This document shows positions 26,707-34,191 of a stretch of DNA of 64,000 bases, piece after piece (the stretch's first letter is position 1; every line of letters begins with the position of its first letter). Below the pieces are notes generated by a model. It saw nothing but the letters and a program-made list of their open reading frames with translations, was not told the origin of the DNA and ran no database searches. Origin of the DNA: Candidatus Hydrogenedentota bacterium. Its GTDB lineage: Bacteria > Hydrogenedentota > Hydrogenedentia > Hydrogenedentales > SLHB01. Made by a program: the position numbers and the translations under genes. The stretch spans positions 101,033 to 165,032 of the forward strand of contig JABWCD010000010.1 in the NCBI GenBank assembly GCA_013359265.1, read 5' to 3'.

Positions 26707-28173
26707 CTACTTCCCGCCTTCGCGGAGAACCGTGCGCAATTCTTCGACAGTGTTCGCGTGCGCCGGATCGCCGGCGAGGTTCTTCATTTCGCCCGGGTCG
26801 GTCGTGTGATCGTACAGTTCGGTCCCGTCTGCGGCCCCGTTCCACTCGGTGTACCGCCATCGTTCGGTGCGGACGCTGCGGCCCGTGATTTGTTCGCTGT
26901 CTTTTTTGCGCTGTACCTGCGAGTACGCAGCGTGATTCCACTCCGCATTGGGATTCTCCACCAACACGCGGAAGCTGTGTCCCTGGGTTTTCGCGTCTCC
27001 CGCGATTCCGCACAGATCGACCAAGGTCTTGTGGAGCGAGACTAATTCGACCGGTCGTGTACTTTTCGTGCCGTTCGCCCCGTTCCCCGGCACGCAAACG
27101 ATCAGCGGCACGCGCGCGGACTCCTCGAAGATGCTCATCTTTTGCCACAGATGCTTCTCGCCGAGGTGATACCCGTGATCGCTGTGAAACACTACGATTG
27201 TATTGCCGGTGAGATTCAAACGATCGAGCGCGTCCAGCACCAATCCGACCTGGGCATCCATGAAGGTGGTCGATGCGGCGTACGCCTGAATTGCTTCCCG
27301 GCGTAATTCGCCGCTCATGGCGTGATGCATGGGCTTGTGCGTCGCCAAGGCGGGCGCCGGAAACAGTTCGTTCAAGTTCGCGGGAATCTCGGGCAGGGGG
27401 ATCTCGCCTGTTGGATACATGTCGAAATACTTCTTCGGCGCAATGTACGGCGTGTGGGGCCGGTAGAAGCCGACGGCGAGGTAGAACGGTTTGTCCTCCT
27501 TCGCTCGCGCTTCCAACATGCGGATTGCCGCCGCCGCGCCAATGCCGTCCGTCTGTTCCGCGTCGACACCGTCCGCGGCAAGCCAGCTCAACGTGCCGCC
27601 GGTGTTCTCCGGCTTCTTTCCCGTTACGGTGCGCGACTTCCCATCCGGGCCGAGTTCCAACACCTCGACCAACCCGATATCGTCGACATCGCGGCCCCTG
27701 GGGTTGTAGACCTCTTCCCACGACGCGGGGTCGTCCAACCCGTCGGTTCCGATCTGCCGCGGCACGCCGTAGTGATAGATTTTGCCCACGCGCGCGACAC
27801 TGTATCCGGCGTTTTTGAAACTTTGCGCGATTGTGACCGCGTCGGGAATGGCATCGCGAAACACGGCTTGGTTGTCGAGGACCTTGATCGTATCCGGACG
27901 CATGCCCGTCATGAACGAGGCGCGGCTTGGATTGCACAGCGGATACTGACAATAGGCATGTTGAAACAACACGCCACGCGCGGCCAGACGGTCGATGTTC
28001 GGGGATTTCACCATCGTATCGCCGTAACAGCCCAGCCGCGCGCACAGGTCATCCGAAATGATGTGCAACACATTCAGTTTTCGAGTTGGCGGCGCGGCAT
28101 TTGTTCCAAGGGCGGCGCCGATGGTTGCCGCGGCCGTCGTGCCCATAAACTGCCGTCGACTGATGGTCCTCAT
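26707..28173 (-). CDS. Tat-exported sulfatase, iduronate-2-sulfatase-like
   Basis: A type I sulfatase of 488 residues with a twin-arginine signal (SRRQFMGTTAAA). Cys about 80 in CNPSRASFMTG lies in the C-x-P-S-R motif that is oxidised to formylglycine. Metal ligands appear in HIISDDL near the start and in FHSDHGYHLGE. The sequence around the motif (PNIDRLAARGVLFQHAYCQYP and RPDTIKVLD) resembles the iduronate-2-sulfatase-like group acting on sulfated glycans. The start is taken at MRTISRRQF, after GGGAG; the longer frame runs through the divergent promoter. No maturase gene is visible here. Confidence 0.9.
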   Translation of the reverse strand: MRTISRRQFMGTTAAATIGAALGTNAAPPTRKLNVLHIISDDLCARLGCYGDTMVKSPNIDRLAARGVLFQHAYCQYPLCNPSRASFMTGMRPDTIKVLDNQAVFRDAIPDAVTIAQSFKNAGYSVARVGKIYHYGVPRQIGTDGLDDPASWEEVYNPRGRDVDDIGLVEVLELGPDGKSRTVTGKKPENTGGTLSWLAADGVDAEQTDGIGAAAAIRMLEARAKEDKPFYLAVGFYRPHTPYIAPKKYFDMYPTGEIPLPEIPANLNELFPAPALATHKPMHHAMSGELRREAIQAYAASTTFMDAQVGLVLDALDRLNLTGNTIVVFHSDHGYHLGEKHLWQKMSIFEESARVPLIVCVPGNGANGTKSTRPVELVSLHKTLVDLCGIAGDAKTQGHSFRVLVENPNAEWNHAAYSQVQRKKDSEQITGRSVRTERWRYTEWNGAADGTELYDHTTDPGEMKNLAGDPAHANTVEELRTVLREGGK

Positions 28174-28240
28174 TGCGCGCACTCCCTTGCTGCGAACCGG
28201 CCGGGTTGTCGGGCACAGCGTAACAAAACGGCCTGCTCGG

Positions 28241-28251
28241 TGGTATAGAAT
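28241..28251 (+). promoter_or_regulatory. candidate -10 element for the graspetide cluster
   Basis: TGG followed by TATAGAAT, resembling an extended -10, with a poor -35. Transcription would begin near 28258, about 38 bases before the precursor ATG. It lies in the 122-base gap between the divergent sulfatase and the precursor gene. Confidence 0.35.
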
Positions 28252-28295
28252 AGAGACGCCACACGAGGGGGCCTGTTCCGCATTGGAGGTGTACC

Positions 28296-28463
28296 ATGAA
28301 GCGCGCAAAGGAAGTATCGAAGAAGAAGCGCCTCTTTATCGAGGAATTGGAAAAGCCCGCCATGGCCCTGACGGTTACTACGGCGGCCAAGTGCGAGGAG
28401 GGAGGCAAATGGTGCTGGGTAACAACGCTGGCCGTCGGCGAGGAAAGCACCAAGGCAGTATAA
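28296..28463 (+). CDS. graspetide (omega-ester RiPP) precursor peptide, plesiocin-like
   Basis: A 55-residue peptide with a strong ribosome site (GGAGG, 6 bases before the ATG). A Lys/Arg-rich N-terminus leads into LFIEEL at residues 13-18, close to the LFIEDL leader motif that group 2 graspetide ligases recognise. The core holds two copies of TTxxxxEE, 15 residues apart: T28-T29...E34-E35 and T43-T44...E49-E50, each preceded by Val. In plesiocin-type peptides each such unit receives two Thr-Glu side-chain esters. The ligase gene follows 25 bases later. Two Cys (33 and 40) are unusual. No protease-type leader cleavage site (for example GG followed directly by the core) is clear. Recognition is from established family motifs; the product is inferred. 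Confidence 0.85.
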   Translation: MKRAKEVSKKKRLFIEELEKPAMALTVTTAAKCEEGGKWCWVTTLAVGEESTKAV

Positions 28464-28488
28464 CCTGACACCGCGCAGACGATCCGGC

Positions 28489-29400
28489 ATGGGGACGGTC
28501 ATCATCTTCGGGGCAGTCGATGACCCGCAGGTGGTGCGTGTGCGTGAAGAAATTCGCCAGCGTCGCGGCCGGTCCCTACTTGTCGATACCCAGGCATTCC
28601 CCGGGCAGATGTCCCTATCGATGGGCCGGGGTAAAATCGAATGCGATGGGCGTCGTTTGCCTCGCGCCGTCACCTCGGTTTATCTCCGCGGCTTGGGTGC
28701 AAACCCGCTCGCGCCGCAGTACCGCAAGGACTTTCGGCAACGCCCGCACGGCCTAATCGCGCAGATGGACGAACGTCTCGCACTGCTCGCTTCGATTATC
28801 CTCGCGTTGAAATCGCGTGGCGTTCCCATCGTCAACGATCTTGACGTCAATGCGCAGCACAGCCGCAAGCCGTATCAGCTTGCGCTGCTCGACGGGGCCG
28901 GGCTTCCCGTCCCGCGATACCTTGCGTCGTCTGATCCGGTGGCGGTGAAAGCGTTTGTGCGCGCGGTAGGCCGCGCGGTGTACAAACCGGTGGGTGGCGG
29001 CGCGACGGTACGCGCCGTGCGCCGCGCAGACCTGACGCAAGACCGCCTCGAATCCCTTCGCGTCGCTCCGGTGCTGTTTCAGGAGCGGGTGGAAGGGGTC
29101 AGCGTCCGCGCGTATGTAGTCGGCGGCAGGTGCGTCGCCGCCGCAGAAATTCACTCGACCGAGCTTGATTACCGCCGCAAAGAGGACGAGGTGGTCGCCA
29201 CGAGGTTGTCGCGAGCGGAAGCGCGTGCCTGCATTGCTGCCGCGCGGGTGTGTTCCATGACGTTTTCCGGCGTCGATTTGATTCGCGGCGGGCGCGGGTT
29301 TCACGTACTCGAGTGCAATCCTTCCCCGATGTTCGCCGTATTCGAAGACAAATCCGGGACCGATGTTGCCGGCCCCCTCGCCGAACTGCTGCTGTCCTGA
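28489..29400 (+). CDS. RimK-like ATP-grasp ligase, graspetide synthetase
   Basis: A 303-residue ATP-grasp enzyme. The ATP-binding lysine lies in AVYKPVGGGATV (K166), adenine contacts in LFQERVEG, and Mg-binding residues in GVDLI (D263) and ECNPSP (E275, N277). The FQERVEGVSVRAYVVGG to AAEIHSTELDYRR segment is typical of PsnB/MvdD-type enzymes, in which these positions contact the phosphorylated Glu and the leader. With the adjacent precursor, it should phosphorylate core Glu side chains and esterify them with Thr. It is shorter and less insert-rich than glutathione synthetase or RimK. No transporter or peptidase gene lies beside it. Confidence 0.87.
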   Translation: MGTVIIFGAVDDPQVVRVREEIRQRRGRSLLVDTQAFPGQMSLSMGRGKIECDGRRLPRAVTSVYLRGLGANPLAPQYRKDFRQRPHGLIAQMDERLALLASIILALKSRGVPIVNDLDVNAQHSRKPYQLALLDGAGLPVPRYLASSDPVAVKAFVRAVGRAVYKPVGGGATVRAVRRADLTQDRLESLRVAPVLFQERVEGVSVRAYVVGGRCVAAAEIHSTELDYRRKEDEVVATRLSRAEARACIAAARVCSMTFSGVDLIRGGRGFHVLECNPSPMFAVFEDKSGTDVAGPLAELLLS

Positions 29401-29411
29401 TCGAGAAGCGG

Positions 29412-29753
29412 TCAGAAGGCGTTCGTTTTTCGTTCGTACTCCTGCCGCGCGCGGCGGAACTTGATTTGGATGTCCGGGCTATACGTCGGGTCGTGGCTCG
29501 TGCGCCACTGATCGATAAGCTGTTGGATGCGCATGTCGTAGCTTGGCGTGTAGTTGTTCAGGAGGTACATCAGTTCGTTCCGGATGCGCATCGCTTTTGG
29601 ATCGCCGCCTTGCGAGCTCTTCGTGAGCAATTCACGACGCCCCGCCTCAATTCGGTCGCGGTAGGCCTGGTGGTCCTGGGTCGTCGCCTGCGCCCCCTTG
29701 ATCTTGCGCTTCGCTTCCTCGCGAATGCGCATCTTGAAGTCAGACTTCTTCAT
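29412..29753 (-). CDS. hypothetical protein, charged and helical
   Basis: I do not recognise this 113-residue protein. It is rich in Lys, Arg, Glu and Gln, lacks hydrophobic segments, and should be largely alpha-helical and cytosolic. The start at MKKSDF (29753) is preferred to one five codons upstream because the latter begins with two clustered Met/Cys residues without a ribosome site; neither has a strong one. It converges on the graspetide ligase with 11 bases between stops, so it is unlikely to be part of that operon. Confidence 0.5.
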   Translation of the reverse strand: MKKSDFKMRIREEAKRKIKGAQATTQDHQAYRDRIEAGRRELLTKSSQGGDPKAMRIRNELMYLLNNYTPSYDMRIQQLIDQWRTSHDPTYSPDIQIKFRRARQEYERKTNAF

Positions 29754-29948
29754 TGCACACATGGCCAAGCTCCATCGATGTCTGGTCCCAACGCCAGCGC
29801 GGCCCGGTTCAGGAGGACGCCGCCCGAGTACGCGTGCGAGTATTATGGGACTTGCGTTCTTGATCGATCACGCAACGTATGATAGCGTTTCACTCTGCGT
29901 TTCTTGGGGTTATTGTACGCTATTCCGCGCAAATTGAAGGAGTCCTGC

Positions 29949-30782
29949 GTGCCCGACGGCGTCCAAGTTTTTGACCTGACCGGCAAAGTCGCAGTCATTA
30001 CAGGCGGCGGCGGAGCGCTTGGCAGCGCCATCTCGTGCGGGCTGGCCCGGGCGGGCGCGCAGATCGCCGTCACGAACGTTACCCTTGATAAAGCTGCGTA
30101 CGTCGCGTCGCAAATGCGGGAAACCTGCGGGCACGCCGTCGGCTACGAACTCGATATCACCAAGCCCGGCGCGGTCGAATCGTTCGCGGACGAGGTTTTC
30201 AAGGAGTTTGGCAAGGTCGATATTCTGGTGAACTGTGTCGGGGGGAACCTGAAAGAAGCGACGACATCTCCGGAACTTTCCTTTTTCGACATTACGCCGG
30301 ACGCGATGCAACGGGTCATTGACCTCAATTTTCTCGCCGCGATTGTGCGGCCGTGCCAAGTATTCGGCAAACGCATGGTTCAGAACGAAGCGGGTGGGTC
30401 GATCGTTAATATTTCCTCGATGGCTGCAACTACGCCGCTTACGCGCATCGTCGGATACAGCGCAGCGAAGGCGGCGGTGGACAATTTCACGAAGTGGTTT
30501 GCGGTGTACCTTGCTCGGGACTGCAAATCGAAGCTGCGTGTGAACGCGATCGCACCCGGGTTCTTCCTCACCGCGCAGAACCAATTCCTCCTGACCAACG
30601 ATCGCACGGGCGAACTCACCGAGCGCGGCCAACAAATCATCGATCACACGCCCATGGGCGATTTCGGGATCAGCGGCGACTTGGTCGGCGCGGCCGTGTG
30701 GCTCGCGTCGGATGCGTCGCGCTTTGTTACCGGAACGATTATCCCTGTGGATGGCGGCTTCTCCGCGTTTTCAGGCGTGTAA
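29949..30782 (+). CDS. SDR-family oxidoreductase, D-mannonate-oxidoreductase-like
   Basis: A classical short-chain dehydrogenase of 277 residues. The nucleotide motif is TGGGGALGSAI, NCVGG replaces the usual NNAG, the catalytic Ser lies in IVNISSMAA, and Tyr-Lys in GYSAAKAAV. The VFDLTGKVAVITGG start, FFDIT and DLNFLAAIVRPCQVFGKRM resemble the mannonate/fructuronate or gluconate-5-dehydrogenase-like group, pointing to uronic or aldonic acid breakdown. GTG at 29949 is chosen because AAGGAG lies 7 bases upstream. Substrate assignment is tentative. Confidence 0.85.
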   Translation: MPDGVQVFDLTGKVAVITGGGGALGSAISCGLARAGAQIAVTNVTLDKAAYVASQMRETCGHAVGYELDITKPGAVESFADEVFKEFGKVDILVNCVGGNLKEATTSPELSFFDITPDAMQRVIDLNFLAAIVRPCQVFGKRMVQNEAGGSIVNISSMAATTPLTRIVGYSAAKAAVDNFTKWFAVYLARDCKSKLRVNAIAPGFFLTAQNQFLLTNDRTGELTERGQQIIDHTPMGDFGISGDLVGAAVWLASDASRFVTGTIIPVDGGFSAFSGV

Positions 30783-30796
30783 CCGCTGAACGCGGA

Positions 30797-31369
30797 TTAC
30801 CCGCCTGCCTGCCAACGTCCGATGGCGTCGATGGGGTGGATGAGATTGATGATGTTGAGGGTGAGGTTGTCGCGGATGCAGGCGAGTGTGAACAGTTCGA
30901 AGGCAGCGACAAGACCCACCGTCATCCACACGCGGGCGCGCCACGCGAAGGCGAAACCCGCGATCATGGACAGGTTGTCGCACACAGAATTGATGATGCT
31001 GTCGCCGACGTAACCTTGCGCGAGCGCCTGCTTGCGGTAATGGTTTATTACCATCGGCGTGTTCTCCAAGATTTCCCAACCCGCTTCGAGCCCGACGGCG
31101 CCGGCGAACCGCCACGCCACCGGCATTTTCGGAAATGCCCACGTCAGCAGACCGTAGAAGGCGAGTCCGTGAATGATGTGCGAAAACGTGTACCAATCTG
31201 TCAGGTGTTGGGAGTTGCCCGAACTCTTCACGACGCCTTCCCACGCTTTGACGTAGCCGCAGGTGCAAATCGGCGGCTGCCCGAACAGATAGAGCACGGT
31301 GGCCTGAAGCAATAAGAGCGCGGCGGCGGCGGACAAGGCGACAGGGACGGTGCGATTCTCGAATTTCAT
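30797..31369 (-). CDS. DUF2585 family membrane protein
   Basis: A 190-residue membrane protein with about five hydrophobic segments. Family hallmarks are CTCGYVKAWEG, WYTFSHIIHGLAFYG and AVGLEAGWEILENTPM, with His and Glu residues in membrane helices. DUF2585 proteins are of unknown function; intramembrane acidic and His residues might bind a metal. The start is MKFENR; the longer frame has no ribosome site. It converges on the SDR gene. Confidence 0.8.
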   Translation of the reverse strand: MKFENRTVPVALSAAAALLLLQATVLYLFGQPPICTCGYVKAWEGVVKSSGNSQHLTDWYTFSHIIHGLAFYGLLTWAFPKMPVAWRFAGAVGLEAGWEILENTPMVINHYRKQALAQGYVGDSIINSVCDNLSMIAGFAFAWRARVWMTVGLVAAFELFTLACIRDNLTLNIINLIHPIDAIGRWQAGG

Positions 31370-31482
31370 CGGCGGAGTGTAACACGCTGACACCGCTGCT
31401 TCCCACGGCTACAACTCGGTTATCGCGATGCGCTAAACTACCGCTTTGCGCGTGGGGTGCGCGCGCTAATATAGGAGGTTCC

Positions 31483-32373
31483 ATGTCCGATCCCGTTGCT
31501 GTCCTGAAGGGTCATAAGCCATCGCACGAATTCCTGATCGCCATCGATTCGGACGGGTGCGCGTTCGATACGATGGAGGTGAAACATAAGGAATGCTTCA
31601 TTCCGAACATCATCAAACATTGGGACCTCCAGCCCATTTCGAAGTACGCGCGCGCCGCGGCGGAGTTCGTCAATCTTTACTCGAAATGGCGCGGCATCAA
31701 CCGCTTCCCCGCGCTGGTGATGACTTTCGACTTGTTGAGCGAATGGGACAAGGTGCAACAGCGCGGATGGAAGGCGCCGGACATCCCAAACTTGCGGAAG
31801 TGGGTGGAGACGGAAACGAAGATGGGAAATCCTGTCCTCGCGAAATACTGCGAGCTGCACGATCACGCGGACATGCATCGCACGCTCGCGTGGAGCAAGG
31901 CGGTGAACGCGACGGTCGCGGACATCGTGAAGGAAGGCTTGCCGCCGTTTCCGTTCGTGCGCGAGTGCCTGCAAAAGGCGCAGAGCAAGGCGGACATGGT
32001 GGTCTGCTCGCAGACGCCGACCGAAGCCCTGCAGCGCGAGTGGGAAGAGCAGGGGATTGCGCAGTACGTTTTCGCGATCGCCGGCCAGGAAATGGGATCA
32101 AAAACGGAGCACATCCGTTTCTCGTCCGAGGGCCGCTACGACAAGTCGAAAATTCTCATGATCGGCGATGCCCCCGGCGACATGAAGGCTGCACGAGGAA
32201 ACAATGCGCTGTTTTTCCCGATTAACCCAGGCGAAGAGGAAACGTCGTGGCAGCGGCTATACGAGGAAGGACTTGATCGGTTCTTCCACGGCACCTATGC
32301 AGGGGACTACGAGGCGGGATTGATTCACGAGTTTGAGAAGTTCCTGCCCGATACGCCGCCGTGGAAGAATTAG
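31483..32373 (+). CDS. HAD-superfamily hydrolase
   Basis: A 296-residue HAD protein. Motif I is AIDSDGCAFDTME (nucleophile Asp in DSDG), motif II the Ser/Thr in VVCSQTP, and motif IV GDAPGDMKAA. A large alpha-helical cap of about 100 residues lies after motif I, so it acts on small molecules. Such proteins dephosphorylate sugar phosphates and related metabolites. A good AGGAGGTT site precedes the ATG. The substrate is not evident from neighbours. Confidence 0.85.
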   Translation: MSDPVAVLKGHKPSHEFLIAIDSDGCAFDTMEVKHKECFIPNIIKHWDLQPISKYARAAAEFVNLYSKWRGINRFPALVMTFDLLSEWDKVQQRGWKAPDIPNLRKWVETETKMGNPVLAKYCELHDHADMHRTLAWSKAVNATVADIVKEGLPPFPFVRECLQKAQSKADMVVCSQTPTEALQREWEEQGIAQYVFAIAGQEMGSKTEHIRFSSEGRYDKSKILMIGDAPGDMKAARGNNALFFPINPGEEETSWQRLYEEGLDRFFHGTYAGDYEAGLIHEFEKFLPDTPPWKN

Positions 32374-32491
32374 GCTTCTGACGCGCAAGCTTGTCATCTT
32401 CGTATTCTTGTCAGTTCTGCAACGCGAAACAGAGAAGCGGTCTGTGCACAATCTGTGATAGAGTTACGTATGTAAGATCGAGGAGGCAGCT

Positions 32492-32698
32492 ATGGCAACC
32501 CCAGCGAGCGAGGGACAGCTAAAAGAAGCGATTAAGTCGGCACTTCCAGAAGTGTTGGCGGAAAACCCCGAATTATTCAGGGGCATCATCGAGGACGTTG
32601 TCGAAGAGATTGGTCTTGCACAAGCCATCCGCGAAGGTCTGGAAACAGACCCTGTCGACGAAGAGGAAGTGCGAAGGATTTTGGGCGAGACGTCGTGA
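32492..32698 (+). CDS. putative antitoxin, 68 residues
   Basis: A small, acidic protein, mostly helical (KEAIKSALPEVLAENPELF, EEIGLAQAIREGLETDP). It lies directly upstream of a RelE/ParE-like gene whose GTG overlaps its stop, the usual antitoxin position and size. No DNA-binding domain is obvious. GAGGAGG precedes the ATG. Assignment rests on position and partner. Confidence 0.68.
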   Translation: MATPASEGQLKEAIKSALPEVLAENPELFRGIIEDVVEEIGLAQAIREGLETDPVDEEEVRRILGETS

Positions 32699-32961
32699 AG
32701 GCGGAATTTCGACGAAGTTTTACAAGAGACCTTGAAAAATTGAATGACCGTAGTATTCGAGAACGCGTGTCCGAGGTAATCGACGCCGTTAAGGCAGCCA
32801 ATAATCTGGATGAAGTCACTGGGGTGAAGAAGTTGCAGGCAAGCGCAAACCTTTTTCGAATTCGAGTTGGCGAATTCCGTATCGGCATACGCGCAATTGG
32901 AGAAGACGTTGTCTTCGTACGCTGCTTGCACCGCAAAGATATCTATCGGCACTTCCCGTAG
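32695..32961 (+). CDS. RelE/ParE-superfamily toxin
   Basis: An 88-residue basic protein with the RelE/ParE pattern: FRRSFTRDLEKLNDRSIRERV, then VKKLQASANLFRIRVGEFRIGIRAIGEDVVFVRCLHRKDIYRHFP. The L..RIR.GeyRi.y core and the final HRK-x-IYR are typical of mRNA-cleaving RelE types. GTG start overlaps the antitoxin stop (GTGA). It lies 12 bases before pdxB, which may therefore be read from the same transcript. Confidence 0.88.
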   Translation: MKAEFRRSFTRDLEKLNDRSIRERVSEVIDAVKAANNLDEVTGVKKLQASANLFRIRVGEFRIGIRAIGEDVVFVRCLHRKDIYRHFP

Positions 32962-32973
32962 AGCCCGCTCCAC

Positions 32974-34116
32974 TTGAAAATTATTGTCGACGAAAATATT
33001 CCTTACGGCGGTGACGCATTCGAGTCGCTCGGTAATGTTATCCTGCGGCCGGGGCGCGCGATTTCCCAGGAGGATGTTCGCGACGCGGACATGCTGATGG
33101 TGCGTTCGATCACGAGGGTGAACGCGGCGCTGTTGGACGGATCGCGCGTGCGCTTTGTGGCGACGGCGACGATCGGGACGGACCATCTCGATGAGGCGTA
33201 CCTGAAAGAACGCGGTATTGCCTACGCCAGTGCCCCGGGCTGCAACGCAAACAGTGTGGCGGAGTACATCACCGCCTCTCTGCTCGTGCTGGCGGAAACG
33301 CGCGGGTTTAAGTTATGGGACCGTACGCTGGGTATCATCGGCCACGGCAACGTCGGCAAGCGAGTCGCACAGAAGGCGCGCGCGCTTGGGATGAGGGTCG
33401 TGCTAAACGATCCGCCGCTCGAACGCGAAACACGTGACGACACGTATCGTCCGCTTGAGGAAATCTTCAACTGTTCGATCATCACGGCGCACGTGCCGCT
33501 CACGAAGTCCGGACCCGATGCGACATATCACCTGCTGAACGAGGCCTTCTTTTCGCGGTGTAAGACCGGTACGCTGATACTGAACACGTCGCGGGGCGCG
33601 GTGTGTGACGGGAACGCACTGCGCGTCGCGCTCGAATCGGGCAAGATCGGCGCGGCCGCGCTCGACGTGTGGGAAAGCGAGCCCGACGTAGACCTCGAAT
33701 TGCTCTCGAACTGCGCCATCGCGACGCCGCACATCGCCGGGTACTCGTTCGACGGCAAGGTGAACGGTACGCGGCAAATCTACGAGGCAGCCTGTGCTTT
33801 TCTCGGCGTCACGCCCACGTGGGACCCCGCGCCGCTTTTGCCTGCGCCCGATGTGCCTGAAGTGCACGCGAATGGCACGGCGCGTTCCATTCAATCCGAG
33901 TTGGCAGCGACGGTTTGCAGCGTCTACGACATTTTGGAGGACGACGCTCGGATGCGGGCGCTGCTAACGATGCCCGCCGCGGAACGCGGACCGTACTTCG
34001 ACCGGCTCCGCAAGGAGTACCCGCGGCGGCGCGAATTCCACAACACGAGGGCGGTCGTCGATCCCAAAAACGCGGTGTTGAGCAAGACGCTCGAAAGCCT
34101 GGGGTTCTCCTCATGA
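32974..34116 (+). CDS. pdxB: erythronate-4-phosphate dehydrogenase
   Basis: Second step of DXP-dependent pyridoxal-phosphate synthesis: oxidises 4-phosphoerythronate with NAD. The 380 residues show KIIVDENIPYGGDAF at the start, the D-2-hydroxyacid dehydrogenase Rossmann motif GIIGHGNVGKRV, catalytic Arg/Glu/His in NTSRGAV, DVWESEP and TPHIAGYS, and a C-terminal DUF3410-type dimerisation domain (RSIQSELAATVCSVYDI to REFHNTRAV) that separates PdxB from other members. The start is TTG at 32974. PdxB outside Proteobacteria is less common, so it may be of interest for pathway reconstruction. Confidence 0.92.
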   Translation: MKIIVDENIPYGGDAFESLGNVILRPGRAISQEDVRDADMLMVRSITRVNAALLDGSRVRFVATATIGTDHLDEAYLKERGIAYASAPGCNANSVAEYITASLLVLAETRGFKLWDRTLGIIGHGNVGKRVAQKARALGMRVVLNDPPLERETRDDTYRPLEEIFNCSIITAHVPLTKSGPDATYHLLNEAFFSRCKTGTLILNTSRGAVCDGNALRVALESGKIGAAALDVWESEPDVDLELLSNCAIATPHIAGYSFDGKVNGTRQIYEAACAFLGVTPTWDPAPLLPAPDVPEVHANGTARSIQSELAATVCSVYDILEDDARMRALLTMPAAERGPYFDRLRKEYPRRREFHNTRAVVDPKNAVLSKTLESLGFSS

Positions 34117-34155
34117 GCGTCCCGTCAGCAAACTCGCACGGACCGCTGACAGGCG

Positions 34156-34161
34156 TATAAT
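34156..34161 (+). promoter_or_regulatory. -10 box upstream of the LarA-like gene
   Basis: A perfect TATAAT, with only a weak -35 candidate (CTCGCA at 34133-34138, 17 bases away). Transcription would start near 34168, about 24 bases before the ATG. Confidence 0.45.
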
Positions 34162-34191
34162 GGGTCGAAGAGCAGTCTTGGATTGTCACGA

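Noticed and set aside
28296..28463. Microviridin or marinostatin precursor
   Set aside because: The core lacks the T-x-K-Y-P-S-D pattern and the PFFARFL leader; TTxxxxEE with LFIEEL fits the plesiocin group instead.
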